A stretch of 64,000 nucleotides of DNA from Streptomyces lincolnensis. GTDB lineage: Bacteria; Actinomycetota; Actinomycetes; Streptomycetales; Streptomycetaceae. The stretch lies in contig NZ_CP016438.1 of assembly GCF_001685355.1 (NCBI RefSeq), positions 3,100,001 to 3,164,000 of the forward strand, read 5' to 3'. Positions 57,656 through 64,000 of this stretch are shown here, in pieces; positions within the stretch are counted from its first letter, which is position 1; every line of letters begins with the position of its first letter. The notes under the pieces were generated by a model. It was not told the DNA's origin. It did no database searches and saw only the letters and a list, made by a program, of their open reading frames with translations. The position numbers were made by a program, and so were the translations under genes.

Positions 57656-58533
57656 ACACAAGCCCCGTGAAGGCACGCGCCGTCGCGAGGCCGGCCCCGC
57701 AGGCCCGTGCCGTCCGCCTCGGCCCCCGCTCCATCACCACCCTCGCCCTGGTCAGCGCGGTCGGCATCGCAGCCTTCGGCTGGCCCTTCCTCGCACCACC
57801 CGACTCCCAGATCAGCGCACACGCCGCGGACGCCCCCTGGCTCTTCGCCGGCCTGCTGGCCCTCCTCGTGGCGGTGGTCGCGGCGACGATCTCGGAGTCC
57901 GGCCTCGGCCCGAAGGCGGTGGCGATGCTGGGCGTGCTGGCGGCGACGGGGGCCGCGCTGCGTCCGATCGGCGCCGGGACGGCCGGGATCGAGCCGATGT
58001 TCTTCCTGATGGTGCTCAGCGGCCGGGTCCTGGGCCCCGGCTTCGGCTTCGTCCTCGGCTCGGTGACGATGTTCGCGTCGGCGCTGCTGACGGGCGGGGT
58101 GGGGCCGTGGATGCCGTTCCAGATGCTGGCGATGGGCTGGTTCACGATGGGCGCGGGCCTGCTGCCGGGCCCCGACCGTCTGCGCGGCCGTACGGAACTG
58201 GCGATGCTCGCGGGCTACGGCTTCCTAGCCGCGTTCGCCTACGGCACGGTGATGAACCTGGCCGGCTGGCCCTTCATGGGGACCCTCGCCTCGTCCGTCG
58301 CCTTCGACCCGGACGCGGCCGTGCCCGCCAACCTGGCGCGTTTCCTCGCGTACTGCGTGGCCACCTCGCTGGGCTGGGACCTGGGCCGGGCCCTGGTCAC
58401 CGTCGTCCTGACGCTCACCCTCGGCCGCACCCTCCTCAAGGCCCTGCGGCGCGCCACCCGCCGGGCCGCCTTCGAGGCCCAGGTCACATTCGAGGCTCCC
58501 GAGGGCCCGCGAGCGGTGAAGCACCCCACATGA
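57652..58533 (+). CDS. ECF transporter substrate-binding (S) component
   Basis: 293 residues from ATG 57652 (ATGA overlap). Six membrane helices are visible: TTLALVSAVGIAAFGWPFLA, WLFAGLLALLVAVVAATISE, GLGPKAVAMLGVLAATGAAL, MFFLMVLSGRVLGPGFGFVL, ALLTGGVGPWMPFQMLAMGW and FLAYCVATSLGWDLGRALVT. 'RVLGPGFGFVLG' and 'GPWMPFQM' are S-component features of the CblT/HtsT type linked to cobalamin in actinobacteria. The riboswitch supports cobalamin as substrate. It completes the operon. Confidence 0.9.
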   Translation: MNTSPVKARAVARPAPQARAVRLGPRSITTLALVSAVGIAAFGWPFLAPPDSQISAHAADAPWLFAGLLALLVAVVAATISESGLGPKAVAMLGVLAATGAALRPIGAGTAGIEPMFFLMVLSGRVLGPGFGFVLGSVTMFASALLTGGVGPWMPFQMLAMGWFTMGAGLLPGPDRLRGRTELAMLAGYGFLAAFAYGTVMNLAGWPFMGTLASSVAFDPDAAVPANLARFLAYCVATSLGWDLGRALVTVVLTLTLGRTLLKALRRATRRAAFEAQVTFEAPEGPRAVKHPT

Positions 58534-58804
58534 CCCACATCACCTACTACCCGGAACAGTAGGACAAGTCAGACATTCAACCTTCGCCACACCCCACCTG
58601 ACCTGCACTTTGAGACCTGGCTCACACGATGCACCCCACCTCCGGATGCGACCACAACTAGTAAAAGGGGTCATTGCGGACACCTTCCGAGCCTGCTTCT
58701 CTGGACGACGTCGCACGGTGCCGACGAGCCCCACGGGCCTCGGAGCTCCCGCAAGTCCCTCGGGTCTGCACGCGACGCCCCTGTCCCCGAAGAAAAGGTT
58801 CTCC
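58534..58804. other. Intergenic region and long leader of the transglycosylase gene
   Basis: 271 bases separate the S component from the SLT gene. No riboswitch consensus (ydaO-type elements were considered) and no clear hairpin terminator were found. AACTAGTAAAAGGGGTC (58655-58671) is the only AT-rich spot, perhaps a promoter -10 region, which would give a leader of about 130 bases ending in AAAAGG before the GTG start at 58805. Confidence 0.35.
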
Positions 58805-59224
58805 GTGTCCGTCTCCCGCATCGTCCGCCGCATCGCTTCCCCGAAGAAGGCCATCACCACCGTCGCGATGGCCGCCGCCACCGCCGGCCTGGTCCTGACC
58901 GCGGCGCCCGCTCAGGCGGCCACGACCGACTCCTCCACCCACGCCAAGGCCATCGCGCAGAAGCTGATCCCGAACGACGCCCAGTACGCCGCGTTCAGCA
59001 AGATCGTCGAGCACGAGAGCGGCTGGGACGTCGACGCCACGAACAGCTCCTCCGGCGCCTACGGCCTGGTCCAGGCCCTCCCGGGCTCCAAGATGGCCTC
59101 GGCCGGCTCCGACTGGAAGACCAACGCCGAGACCCAGATCGAGTGGGGCCTCGACTACATGAACGACCGCTACGGCAGCCCCACGGCCGCCTGGGCGTTC
59201 TGGCAGGCCAACGGCTGGTACTGA
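58805..59224 (+). CDS. Transglycosylase-like (SLT) secreted protein
   Basis: 139 residues from GTG 58805. A signal peptide (AITTVAMAAATAGLVLTAAP...AQA) precedes a small lysozyme-like domain: LIPNDAQYAAFSKIVEHESG, WDVDATNSSSGAYGLVQALP, GSKMASAGSDWKTNAETQIE and GLDYMNDRYGSPTAAWAFWQ. The Glu in VEHESGW is the expected catalytic residue. It cleaves peptidoglycan glycan strands in growth or spore-wall remodelling. A strong hairpin follows the gene. Confidence 0.9.
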   Translation: MSVSRIVRRIASPKKAITTVAMAAATAGLVLTAAPAQAATTDSSTHAKAIAQKLIPNDAQYAAFSKIVEHESGWDVDATNSSSGAYGLVQALPGSKMASAGSDWKTNAETQIEWGLDYMNDRYGSPTAAWAFWQANGWY

Positions 59225-59249
59225 GCCCCGCTCCCAGCCCCCTCTGTCG

Positions 59250-59288
59250 CGAAGGCGGCGGCCCACGATCCCCGGGCCGCCGCCTTCG
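59250..59288 (+). terminator. Intrinsic terminator after the transglycosylase gene
   Basis: CGAAGGCGGCGGCCC (59250-59264) pairs over 15 bases with GGGCCGCCGCCTTCG (59274-59288) with a 9-base loop. It ends the transglycosylase transcript and precedes the yoaK-like gene by 91 bases. Confidence 0.85.
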
Positions 59289-59379
59289 TCTTACCCACCT
59301 GTGGCGCCCTTCGTCTTACCCGCCCGTGGTGGACTGGATCGCGCCCCGCCCGTCCGGACCACCGACCGGAGACCGTCAC

Positions 59380-60078
59380 ATGAGCACAGCCGAGAGCGCC
59401 GAGGTCGACGTCCCCGACGGGCGGGAGGAGCGCGGGCTGCGGCTGGTGCCGGTGCTGCTGGCGTTGACGGTGGTCAGCGGGCTGATCGACGCGGTGAGCT
59501 ATCTCGGGCTCAGCCATGTCTTCACCGCGAACATGACGGGCAACGTGGTGGTGCTGGGCTTCGCCGCGGCCGGAGCGCCGGGCTTCTCGGTGCCGCACGC
59601 GGCGGCCTCGCTGGGGTGCTACCTGGTGGGCGCGGTGGTCGGCGGCCGGGTCGCGGTCCGGCACGGCACCGGCTCCCGCCGGACCTGGGTCCGGCGCACC
59701 CTGGCCGTCGAGACGGTCCTGCTGGGCGCGTGCGCGGCGACGGCCTTCGCGGCGCCCCACGCGACGACCACCGTCTACGCCCTCATCGTCGTCACGGCCT
59801 TCGCCATGGGCCTGCGCAACGCGACCGTCCGCCGCCTGGGCATCCCCGACCTCACCACGACCGTGCTGACGATGACCCTCACCGGCCTGGCCGCCGACTC
59901 CCGCGCGGGCGGCGGCACCGGCGCCCGCACCCCCCGCCGCGCGGCCTCCACGATCGCCATGATCGGCGGCGCCGTCCTCGGCGCGTGGCTGGTCCTCCAC
60001 CACGGGCTGGCCATCCCGCTGCTGCTCGCCACCTTGACGGTCGGAGTACTGGCGCTGGTGACCTCGGGACGGGAGTAG
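59380..60078 (+). CDS. YoaK family membrane protein (DUF1275)
   Basis: 232 residues from ATG 59380. The DUF1275 pattern appears as LLALTVVSGLIDAVSYLGLS with HVFTANMTGNVVVLGFAAAG, then LGCYLVGAVVGGRVAVRHGT and GLRNATVRRLGIPDLTTTVL followed by MTLTGLAADSR. About six membrane helices are expected. The function of the family is unknown; small membrane transport is likely. Confidence 0.88.
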   Translation: MSTAESAEVDVPDGREERGLRLVPVLLALTVVSGLIDAVSYLGLSHVFTANMTGNVVVLGFAAAGAPGFSVPHAAASLGCYLVGAVVGGRVAVRHGTGSRRTWVRRTLAVETVLLGACAATAFAAPHATTTVYALIVVTAFAMGLRNATVRRLGIPDLTTTVLTMTLTGLAADSRAGGGTGARTPRRAASTIAMIGGAVLGAWLVLHHGLAIPLLLATLTVGVLALVTSGRE

Positions 60079-60191
60079 CCCGCGACTCCCCGCCGGCCGA
60101 GCCGGTCTAGGGGATGTGTCGGGGACATCCCGGAGCGGTTGGGGGACATCCCGGATGGGCGGGGCATGGCGGTGATAGCACCATCGGCCTC

Positions 60192-61397
60192 ATGACATCC
60201 CAGGCACCCCTCCCCCTCTCCCGCCGCACCCTGGTCCGCGCCTTCGCCGCGGGCGCCGTTCTCGCCGTGGCGGCCGGCGGTACGGCGTCCGCGGCATCGG
60301 CCGCCGCACCGACCACCGCCGAGGCCACCGCCGCCCCTCTCCTCGACACCCGCGCCTTACAGGCCGCGATCTCCGATCTCGACCACCCGCACGCCACCTC
60401 CGCGCAGTTGTACGCCTTTCACGGGACGGAGCGCTGGTACGGCACCGCCGGGGTCGCCGAGCTGGGTACCGGGCGGGCTCCTCGGCCCGGTGACCGATTC
60501 CGGGCGGGGAGTGTCACCAAGGCGTTCGTGGCGACCGTGGTTCTCCAACTGTGGAGGGAGGGGCGGCTGAAGCTCGATGCGCCCCTCGCGCGCTATCTGC
60601 CGGGGCTGCTGCCCGACGACTTCGGGCGCCGGATCACCGTCGCCCACCTGCTCCATCACACCAGCGGGTTGCCCGATCACCAGGGCATCCCGGACACAAG
60701 TACGCCGGAGGGTGTCCTGCGGCACCGTTTCGACCGGTGGACGCCGAGGGAGTGGGTGCGGACGGCGACGCACGGGCCGTTGAAGTTCGCGCCGGGCACC
60801 AAGCAGGAGTACCGGGGCATCAACTACGTCCTGCTCGCCCTGGTCGTCGAGGAGGTGACGGGGCGGCCGTACCGCGAGGTGATCACCGAGCGCGTTCTGC
60901 GGCCGCTCGGCCTGTCCCGGACGCTGACGCCGGGGCAGGACCCCCGGCTGCACGGGCCGCATGTGCACGGCTATCTGCGGATGACCGACGGATCCCTGGA
61001 GGACATCACGGTCTACAACACCTCCAGCAGCTGGGGCGAAGGGGACCTGGTCTGCACCGTCGACGACCTCGTCCGTTTCCAACAGGCCCTGTTCAACGGC
61101 GAGTTGCTGCCACCCGAGGCCATGGACAAGCTCTGCTCCCTGCCCCCTGACGACGTCCGCATGCTCGACGGCGGGCCCGCCCGCTACGGCATGGGCCTCC
61201 AGACGGTCACGGTCAACGGCGTGACCTTCTGGGGGAAGACCGGCGAGGTGTACGGCTACCGCACCCGCGTGTTCTCCACTCGGGACACCCGAGACGCTCG
61301 CGACCGGCGGCTCGGCTTTGTCCTGTCGTACACCCCGACCCCGTTGACCACACCCGAGCAGATGGTCGCCCGCGTCGCGACCGCGCTCACCTCGTGA
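60192..61397 (+). CDS. Serine hydrolase, beta-lactamase/D-Ala-D-Ala carboxypeptidase family
   Basis: 401 residues from ATG 60192. A Tat leader (PLPLSRRTLVRAFAAGAVLA) precedes the penicillin-binding fold. The SxxK motif is RAGSVTKAFVATV (about residue 105), the KTG motif is FWGKTGEVYGYRT (about residue 345), and a loop TKQEYRGINYVLLALVVEEV stands where Y-x-N is expected, reading YRGIN rather than YSN. It may be a carboxypeptidase or esterase rather than a true beta-lactamase. Repeats GGGACATCCCGGA lie upstream (60120-60160). Confidence 0.85.
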   Translation: MTSQAPLPLSRRTLVRAFAAGAVLAVAAGGTASAASAAAPTTAEATAAPLLDTRALQAAISDLDHPHATSAQLYAFHGTERWYGTAGVAELGTGRAPRPGDRFRAGSVTKAFVATVVLQLWREGRLKLDAPLARYLPGLLPDDFGRRITVAHLLHHTSGLPDHQGIPDTSTPEGVLRHRFDRWTPREWVRTATHGPLKFAPGTKQEYRGINYVLLALVVEEVTGRPYREVITERVLRPLGLSRTLTPGQDPRLHGPHVHGYLRMTDGSLEDITVYNTSSSWGEGDLVCTVDDLVRFQQALFNGELLPPEAMDKLCSLPPDDVRMLDGGPARYGMGLQTVTVNGVTFWGKTGEVYGYRTRVFSTRDTRDARDRRLGFVLSYTPTPLTTPEQMVARVATALTS

Positions 61398-61416
61398 CAC
61401 TCAGGCAGTACGAACC

Positions 61417-62040
61417 TCAGCCCGTCGTGTAGAACTTCGTCGTCGCGGCGACCTGGGCGGCGACCTCGTCGGCCGGATCGCCCGCGGCGAGGGACGCCTC
61501 GCCCCAGGCACGGGCGCTGTGTTCCGCCCCCACCAGGGCGTCGGGGCTGCCCTCCCACGTCGAGGGGTCGATGTCCTCGCCCCGCAGGTGCCGGCCGAGC
61601 GAGACCAGGCCGAGGTCCCAGCCGACACCGGTCGCGCCCGCGCCGAACTGACCCCAGAACTCCTCCGGTACGACGGCCACGTGCTCCAGCTCGAACACGG
61701 TCCGCTCCTCGCCGTCCGGCGCGAGCCGCAGCTCGACCTCGCTGAAGCCGGGGTCGGGGCCGAACAGCCAGCTCACCCGCAGCAGCGTGGGCGCCTCGCA
61801 GGCGAGGATCTCGCCCCCCGCGTTCCCTTCCAGCTGGTACCGGCCGCCGACCTTGAGCTCCCCGCTGACCGGCAGGAACCATCGGCCGATCCGCTCGGGC
61901 GAGGTCACCGCGTCCCACACGTCGGCGACCTCGGCGTCGTAGGTGCGCCGCATCAGCAGCGACCGGGCCTGCCCCGACGCGACCTGCCGGGTGCCGGTCT
62001 CCCGGTGCATGCGGTTGATCTCGTCGACGATGTCACTCAT
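61417..62040 (-). CDS. SRPBCC/AHSA1 family protein
   Basis: 207 residues of the START-like fold: LLMRRTYDAEVADVWDAVTS, PERIGRWFLPVSGELKVGGR, YQLEGNAGGEILACEAPTLL, RVSWLFGPDPGFSEVELRLA and EHVAVVPEEFWGQFGAG. AHSA1-like proteins bind hydrophobic ligands in a deep cleft. It overlaps the ArsR gene by four bases (ATGA), the usual ArsR-AHSA1 pair in actinobacteria, and probably responds to the same signal. Confidence 0.9.
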   Translation of the reverse strand: MSDIVDEINRMHRETGTRQVASGQARSLLMRRTYDAEVADVWDAVTSPERIGRWFLPVSGELKVGGRYQLEGNAGGEILACEAPTLLRVSWLFGPDPGFSEVELRLAPDGEERTVFELEHVAVVPEEFWGQFGAGATGVGWDLGLVSLGRHLRGEDIDPSTWEGSPDALVGAEHSARAWGEASLAAGDPADEVAAQVAATTKFYTTG

Positions 62041-62411
62041 TCCCGCTCACTTCCTCTGTCGTTTTCCCGACCCTGCCCCTGATCCAGCCTGCGCTGACGC
62101 TTCCCTCGCGCGAGCTCCGTGCCGAGCGCGTCGAGGCGCTGCTCCCAGAACCCGCGGAACCGCTCCAGCCAGGCGTCCACCTCCCGCAGCGGTTCGGCCT
62201 CGACGGCGTACAGCCGCCGGGTCCCCTCCGCCCGCACGGACGCGAACCCGCTCTCCCGCAGCACCCGCAGATGCTGCGACACGGCCGGCTGCGAGATCCC
62301 GAACTCCTCCCGGACGACAGCTGTTATGTCACCCGAGGCCCGCTCACCGGAGGCGAGCAGCTCCAGGATCCGGCGCCTGACCGGATCCCCCAGAACGTCG
62401 AAGGCGTGCAC
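62037..62411 (-). CDS. ArsR-family transcriptional regulator
   Basis: 124 residues: FDVLGDPVRRRILELLASGE, RASGDITAVVREEFGISQPA, VSQHLRVLRESGFASVRAEG and TRRLYAVEAEPLREVDAWLE, the winged helix-turn-helix of the ArsR/SmtB family without an obvious metal-binding Cys set. It starts with ATG 62411; AT-rich CTTATATAAG (62435-62444) lies just upstream and probably contains its promoter or operator. It is divergent from the pseudokinase gene. Confidence 0.9.
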   Translation of the reverse strand: MHAFDVLGDPVRRRILELLASGERASGDITAVVREEFGISQPAVSQHLRVLRESGFASVRAEGTRRLYAVEAEPLREVDAWLERFRGFWEQRLDALGTELARGKRQRRLDQGQGRENDRGSERE

Positions 62412-62413
62412 GG

Positions 62414-62444
62414 GACCGACTATGCCATCGGTCGCTTATATAAG
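62414..62444 (-). promoter_or_regulatory. Promoter/operator region of the ArsR gene
   Basis: On the minus strand TATAAG (within CTTATATAAG, a perfect 10-bp palindrome at 62435-62444) is a good -10 element. GACCGA...TCGGTC (62414-62433), with a 6-bp stem, follows it toward the ArsR start. The AT-rich palindrome is a likely ArsR operator for autoregulation. Confidence 0.5.
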
Positions 62445-62557
62445 GCAAGGCTTAATAAACGGAGGGCTGCCTCGGCTCATATCCGGCGGATACGCTCCTT
62501 TCGACGAACGTACGCACCCCAGGAACGAACCGCACGGACGGACAGGGGGAGTTCGGA

Positions 62558-64000
62558 GTGCAGGCGCTGCGTGGAACCGACCCCCGGCGCATCGGGCCGT
62601 ACACGGTCCTGGCCAGGCTCGGCGCCGACGGGACGGACGAGGTCTATCTCGCCGAGGCCCCCACCGGCCTGCGGCTGACCGTAAAGGTGGCGCGCACCGA
62701 GGACGACCCGACCTTCCGCGCCCGGTTCCGCCAGGAGGTCCGGGCCGCGTGGAGCGTCGGCGGGCCCGGGACGTATGTCGCCCGGATCGTGGACGCCGAC
62801 ACGGAGGGCGAACGGCCATGGGTGGCCATGGAGTTCGTCGACGGGCCGAACCTGCGCGACGCCGTCCTCGACCACGGTCCGCTGCCCGAGCACGCGCTAC
62901 GGCTGCTGGCCGCCGCGGTGGGCCAGGCGCTGGCCGCGATCCACGCCCAGGGCCTGGTCCACGGGGAGGTGAAGCCGTCCACCATCCTGCTCGCGGCCGA
63001 CGGACCCCGCCTCGTCGGTTTCGGTACCTGCTTCGGCACGGGCGTCGACCCGCCCGGCGATGTGTTCGCCCTGGGCGAGGTCCTCGTCCACGCCTCCGGA
63101 GGCGACCTGTCCGCCGTACCGGAGAGCCTCCGAGGGCTGGTCGGGTCCTGCCTGCGGGAGGACCCGGCGCGACGGCCCGCCCCCGGACAGGTGATCGCGG
63201 CGACCGGACACACCGCGTGGTCGCTGCGCGAGGGACTGCGAGCGGGCTGGTACACGGCCACCGCCACCACCGGCCGCCCCGGCGGTGTCACCGGCACCGG
63301 GCCCGTCGAGGAGGACGAGCGTTGGCTTCCGGAGCACGACTCCGAAGGGTGGCCGTGCCGGGTGGAGCACCTGGTCTCGCCCACACTCGTGGACGAGAAC
63401 GAAGACGAGACGGCCGAGCCGCCCTCCCGGCGCCGGCTGCTGCTGGGGGTCGGGGCCGGGGCGCTGCTCGCCGCCGGGGCCGGGACGGGCGGCTGGCTCT
63501 GGCTGCGGGACCGGGACACCGAGGACGGCGCCAAGGACGCAGACGACCCCGACCACACCATCGACGGCAGCGCCCCTCCCCCGCCCTCACCCCTGGCGCC
63601 ACCGGAGCGCGCCGTCATCGCCTGGACCTACGACACGGGCGGCGCCGTGGCGGGCCCGAGCGCGGGCCCGAGCGTCGCGCTGTCGCTCTACGGCGACATG
63701 GTCTACGCCGGCGGCCTGGACGGGGCGCTGCACGCCGTGGCCGTGGGGGGTGCCGGTACCGAGCGCTGGAAGACGGAGCTGGGGGGTGTGGTGGGACCGC
63801 CCGTCGCGCTGCCCGAGGGGGCCTGCTGCGTGGCCCGGTCCGGCCGCAGACTGTGCGCGGTGGATCCGCGGGGCCGCGTGCGCTGGGAGCGCGCCTTCGA
63901 CAAGGAGCCGTACGCCTCCGTGCTCGTGGACGCCGACGGGCTGGTGCTCGTGTCCACCCGCGCCTCCTCGGCCACGGGCTCGGTCCGTGCCTACCAGGGC
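62558..64000 (+). CDS. Pseudokinase with membrane helix and PQQ-like beta-propeller, partial at window end
   Basis: At least 481 residues from GTG 62558, open to the window edge. The kinase-like half has PYTVLARLGADGTDEVYLAE and LTVKVAR (invariant Lys kept, about residue 44), RFRQEVRAAW (alpha-C Glu), but the catalytic loop reads HGEVKPSTILL rather than HRDLKPxN, and DFG reads GFG. The catalytic Asp and metal-binding Asp are therefore replaced. A membrane helix (LLLGVGAGALLAAGAGTGGW, about residue 290) leads to a PQQ-type propeller: YDTGGAVAGPSAG, DMVYAGGLDGALHAVAVGGA, RWKTELGGVVGPPVALPEG. Probably a sensor or scaffold for cell-wall ligands rather than an active kinase. Confidence 0.83.
   Translation, partial: MQALRGTDPRRIGPYTVLARLGADGTDEVYLAEAPTGLRLTVKVARTEDDPTFRARFRQEVRAAWSVGGPGTYVARIVDADTEGERPWVAMEFVDGPNLRDAVLDHGPLPEHALRLLAAAVGQALAAIHAQGLVHGEVKPSTILLAADGPRLVGFGTCFGTGVDPPGDVFALGEVLVHASGGDLSAVPESLRGLVGSCLREDPARRPAPGQVIAATGHTAWSLREGLRAGWYTATATTGRPGGVTGTGPVEEDERWLPEHDSEGWPCRVEHLVSPTLVDENEDETAEPPSRRRLLLGVGAGALLAAGAGTGGWLWLRDRDTEDGAKDADDPDHTIDGSAPPPPSPLAPPERAVIAWTYDTGGAVAGPSAGPSVALSLYGDMVYAGGLDGALHAVAVGGAGTERWKTELGGVVGPPVALPEGACCVARSGRRLCAVDPRGRVRWERAFDKEPYASVLVDADGLVLVSTRASSATGSVRAYQG

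Noticed and set aside
58534..58804. ydaO (c-di-AMP) riboswitch upstream of the transglycosylase
   Set aside because: None of the conserved aptamer pieces could be recognised by eye.

Overview
This is a 64 kb stretch of a high-GC actinobacterial chromosome. GC is about 70-72% over most of it, GTG starts and four-base GTGA/ATGA gene overlaps are common, and the gene content is typical of Streptomyces: SCO2322-family protein, DUF5336, DUF1707, DUF6247, KstR-like TetR, an AfsA remnant and a short-GntR module. Apart from one decayed strip it looks like conserved core chromosome. No tRNA, rRNA, CRISPR array or intact insertion sequence was seen; the one clear RNA gene is rnpB.

Layout. (1) 1-1805: end of a lipid-kinase-like gene, an NTF2-like protein, DoxX and a MazG-like hydrolase. 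(2) 1756-8930: a beta-galactoside import and hydrolysis operon on the minus strand (binding protein, two permeases, GH35 enzyme, ROK repressor) with a palindromic operator over its promoter. (3) 8981-10644: decayed genes (DUF1707 protein, luciferase-like monooxygenase, AfsA-type butyrolactone synthase), then an intact FAD monooxygenase. (4) 12421-16115: a mosaic, visibly lower-GC strip with a frameshifted and truncated type ISP restriction gene, an HTH remnant, a DUF6247/RelE-like pair, a three-stem DNA element, a short-GntR divergon and a deletion scar joining two gene tails. (5) 16378-27628: rnpB, EamA and AraC, MerR with a membrane protein, an RNB nuclease, yaaA, eda, RNase H/phosphatase, zinc-ribbon protein and Nif3. 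(6) 27706-30637: SDR, alcohol dehydrogenase and MaoC hydratase resembling steroid or acyl side-chain enzymes. (7) 30893-37563: a two-component pair, two divergent MFS exporters and a methyltransferase. (8) 37600-44785: amidase, DUF5336 protein, F420-type oxidoreductase and an uncharacterised membrane operon (binding-protein-like, VWA lipoprotein, anchored protein). (9) 44795-51989: a GT4-methyltransferase-toroid operon divergent from a KstR-like regulator, then ferredoxin, aldehyde dehydrogenase and a metallo-beta-lactamase-fold protein. (10) 52551-58533: a cobalamin riboswitch leader followed by a complete ECF transporter operon with two surface proteins. (11) 58805-64000: transglycosylase, YoaK, serine hydrolase, SRPBCC/ArsR and a pseudokinase-propeller protein cut by the window edge.

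Two systems tie genes together. A 14-bp motif TAGAACnnGTTYCR occurs three times: before the MaoC/ADH/SDR operon, between the KstR-like gene and the GT4 operon, and between the aldehyde dehydrogenase/ferredoxin and MBL genes. This suggests a local KstR-like regulon. The B12 riboswitch, with a hairpin that can hide the Shine-Dalgarno sequence, heads an operon whose first product is a secreted, anchored alpha-toroid protein. That fold is shared with the alpha domain of intrinsic factor and transcobalamin, so the operon may be a surface-capture plus ECF route for cobalamin.
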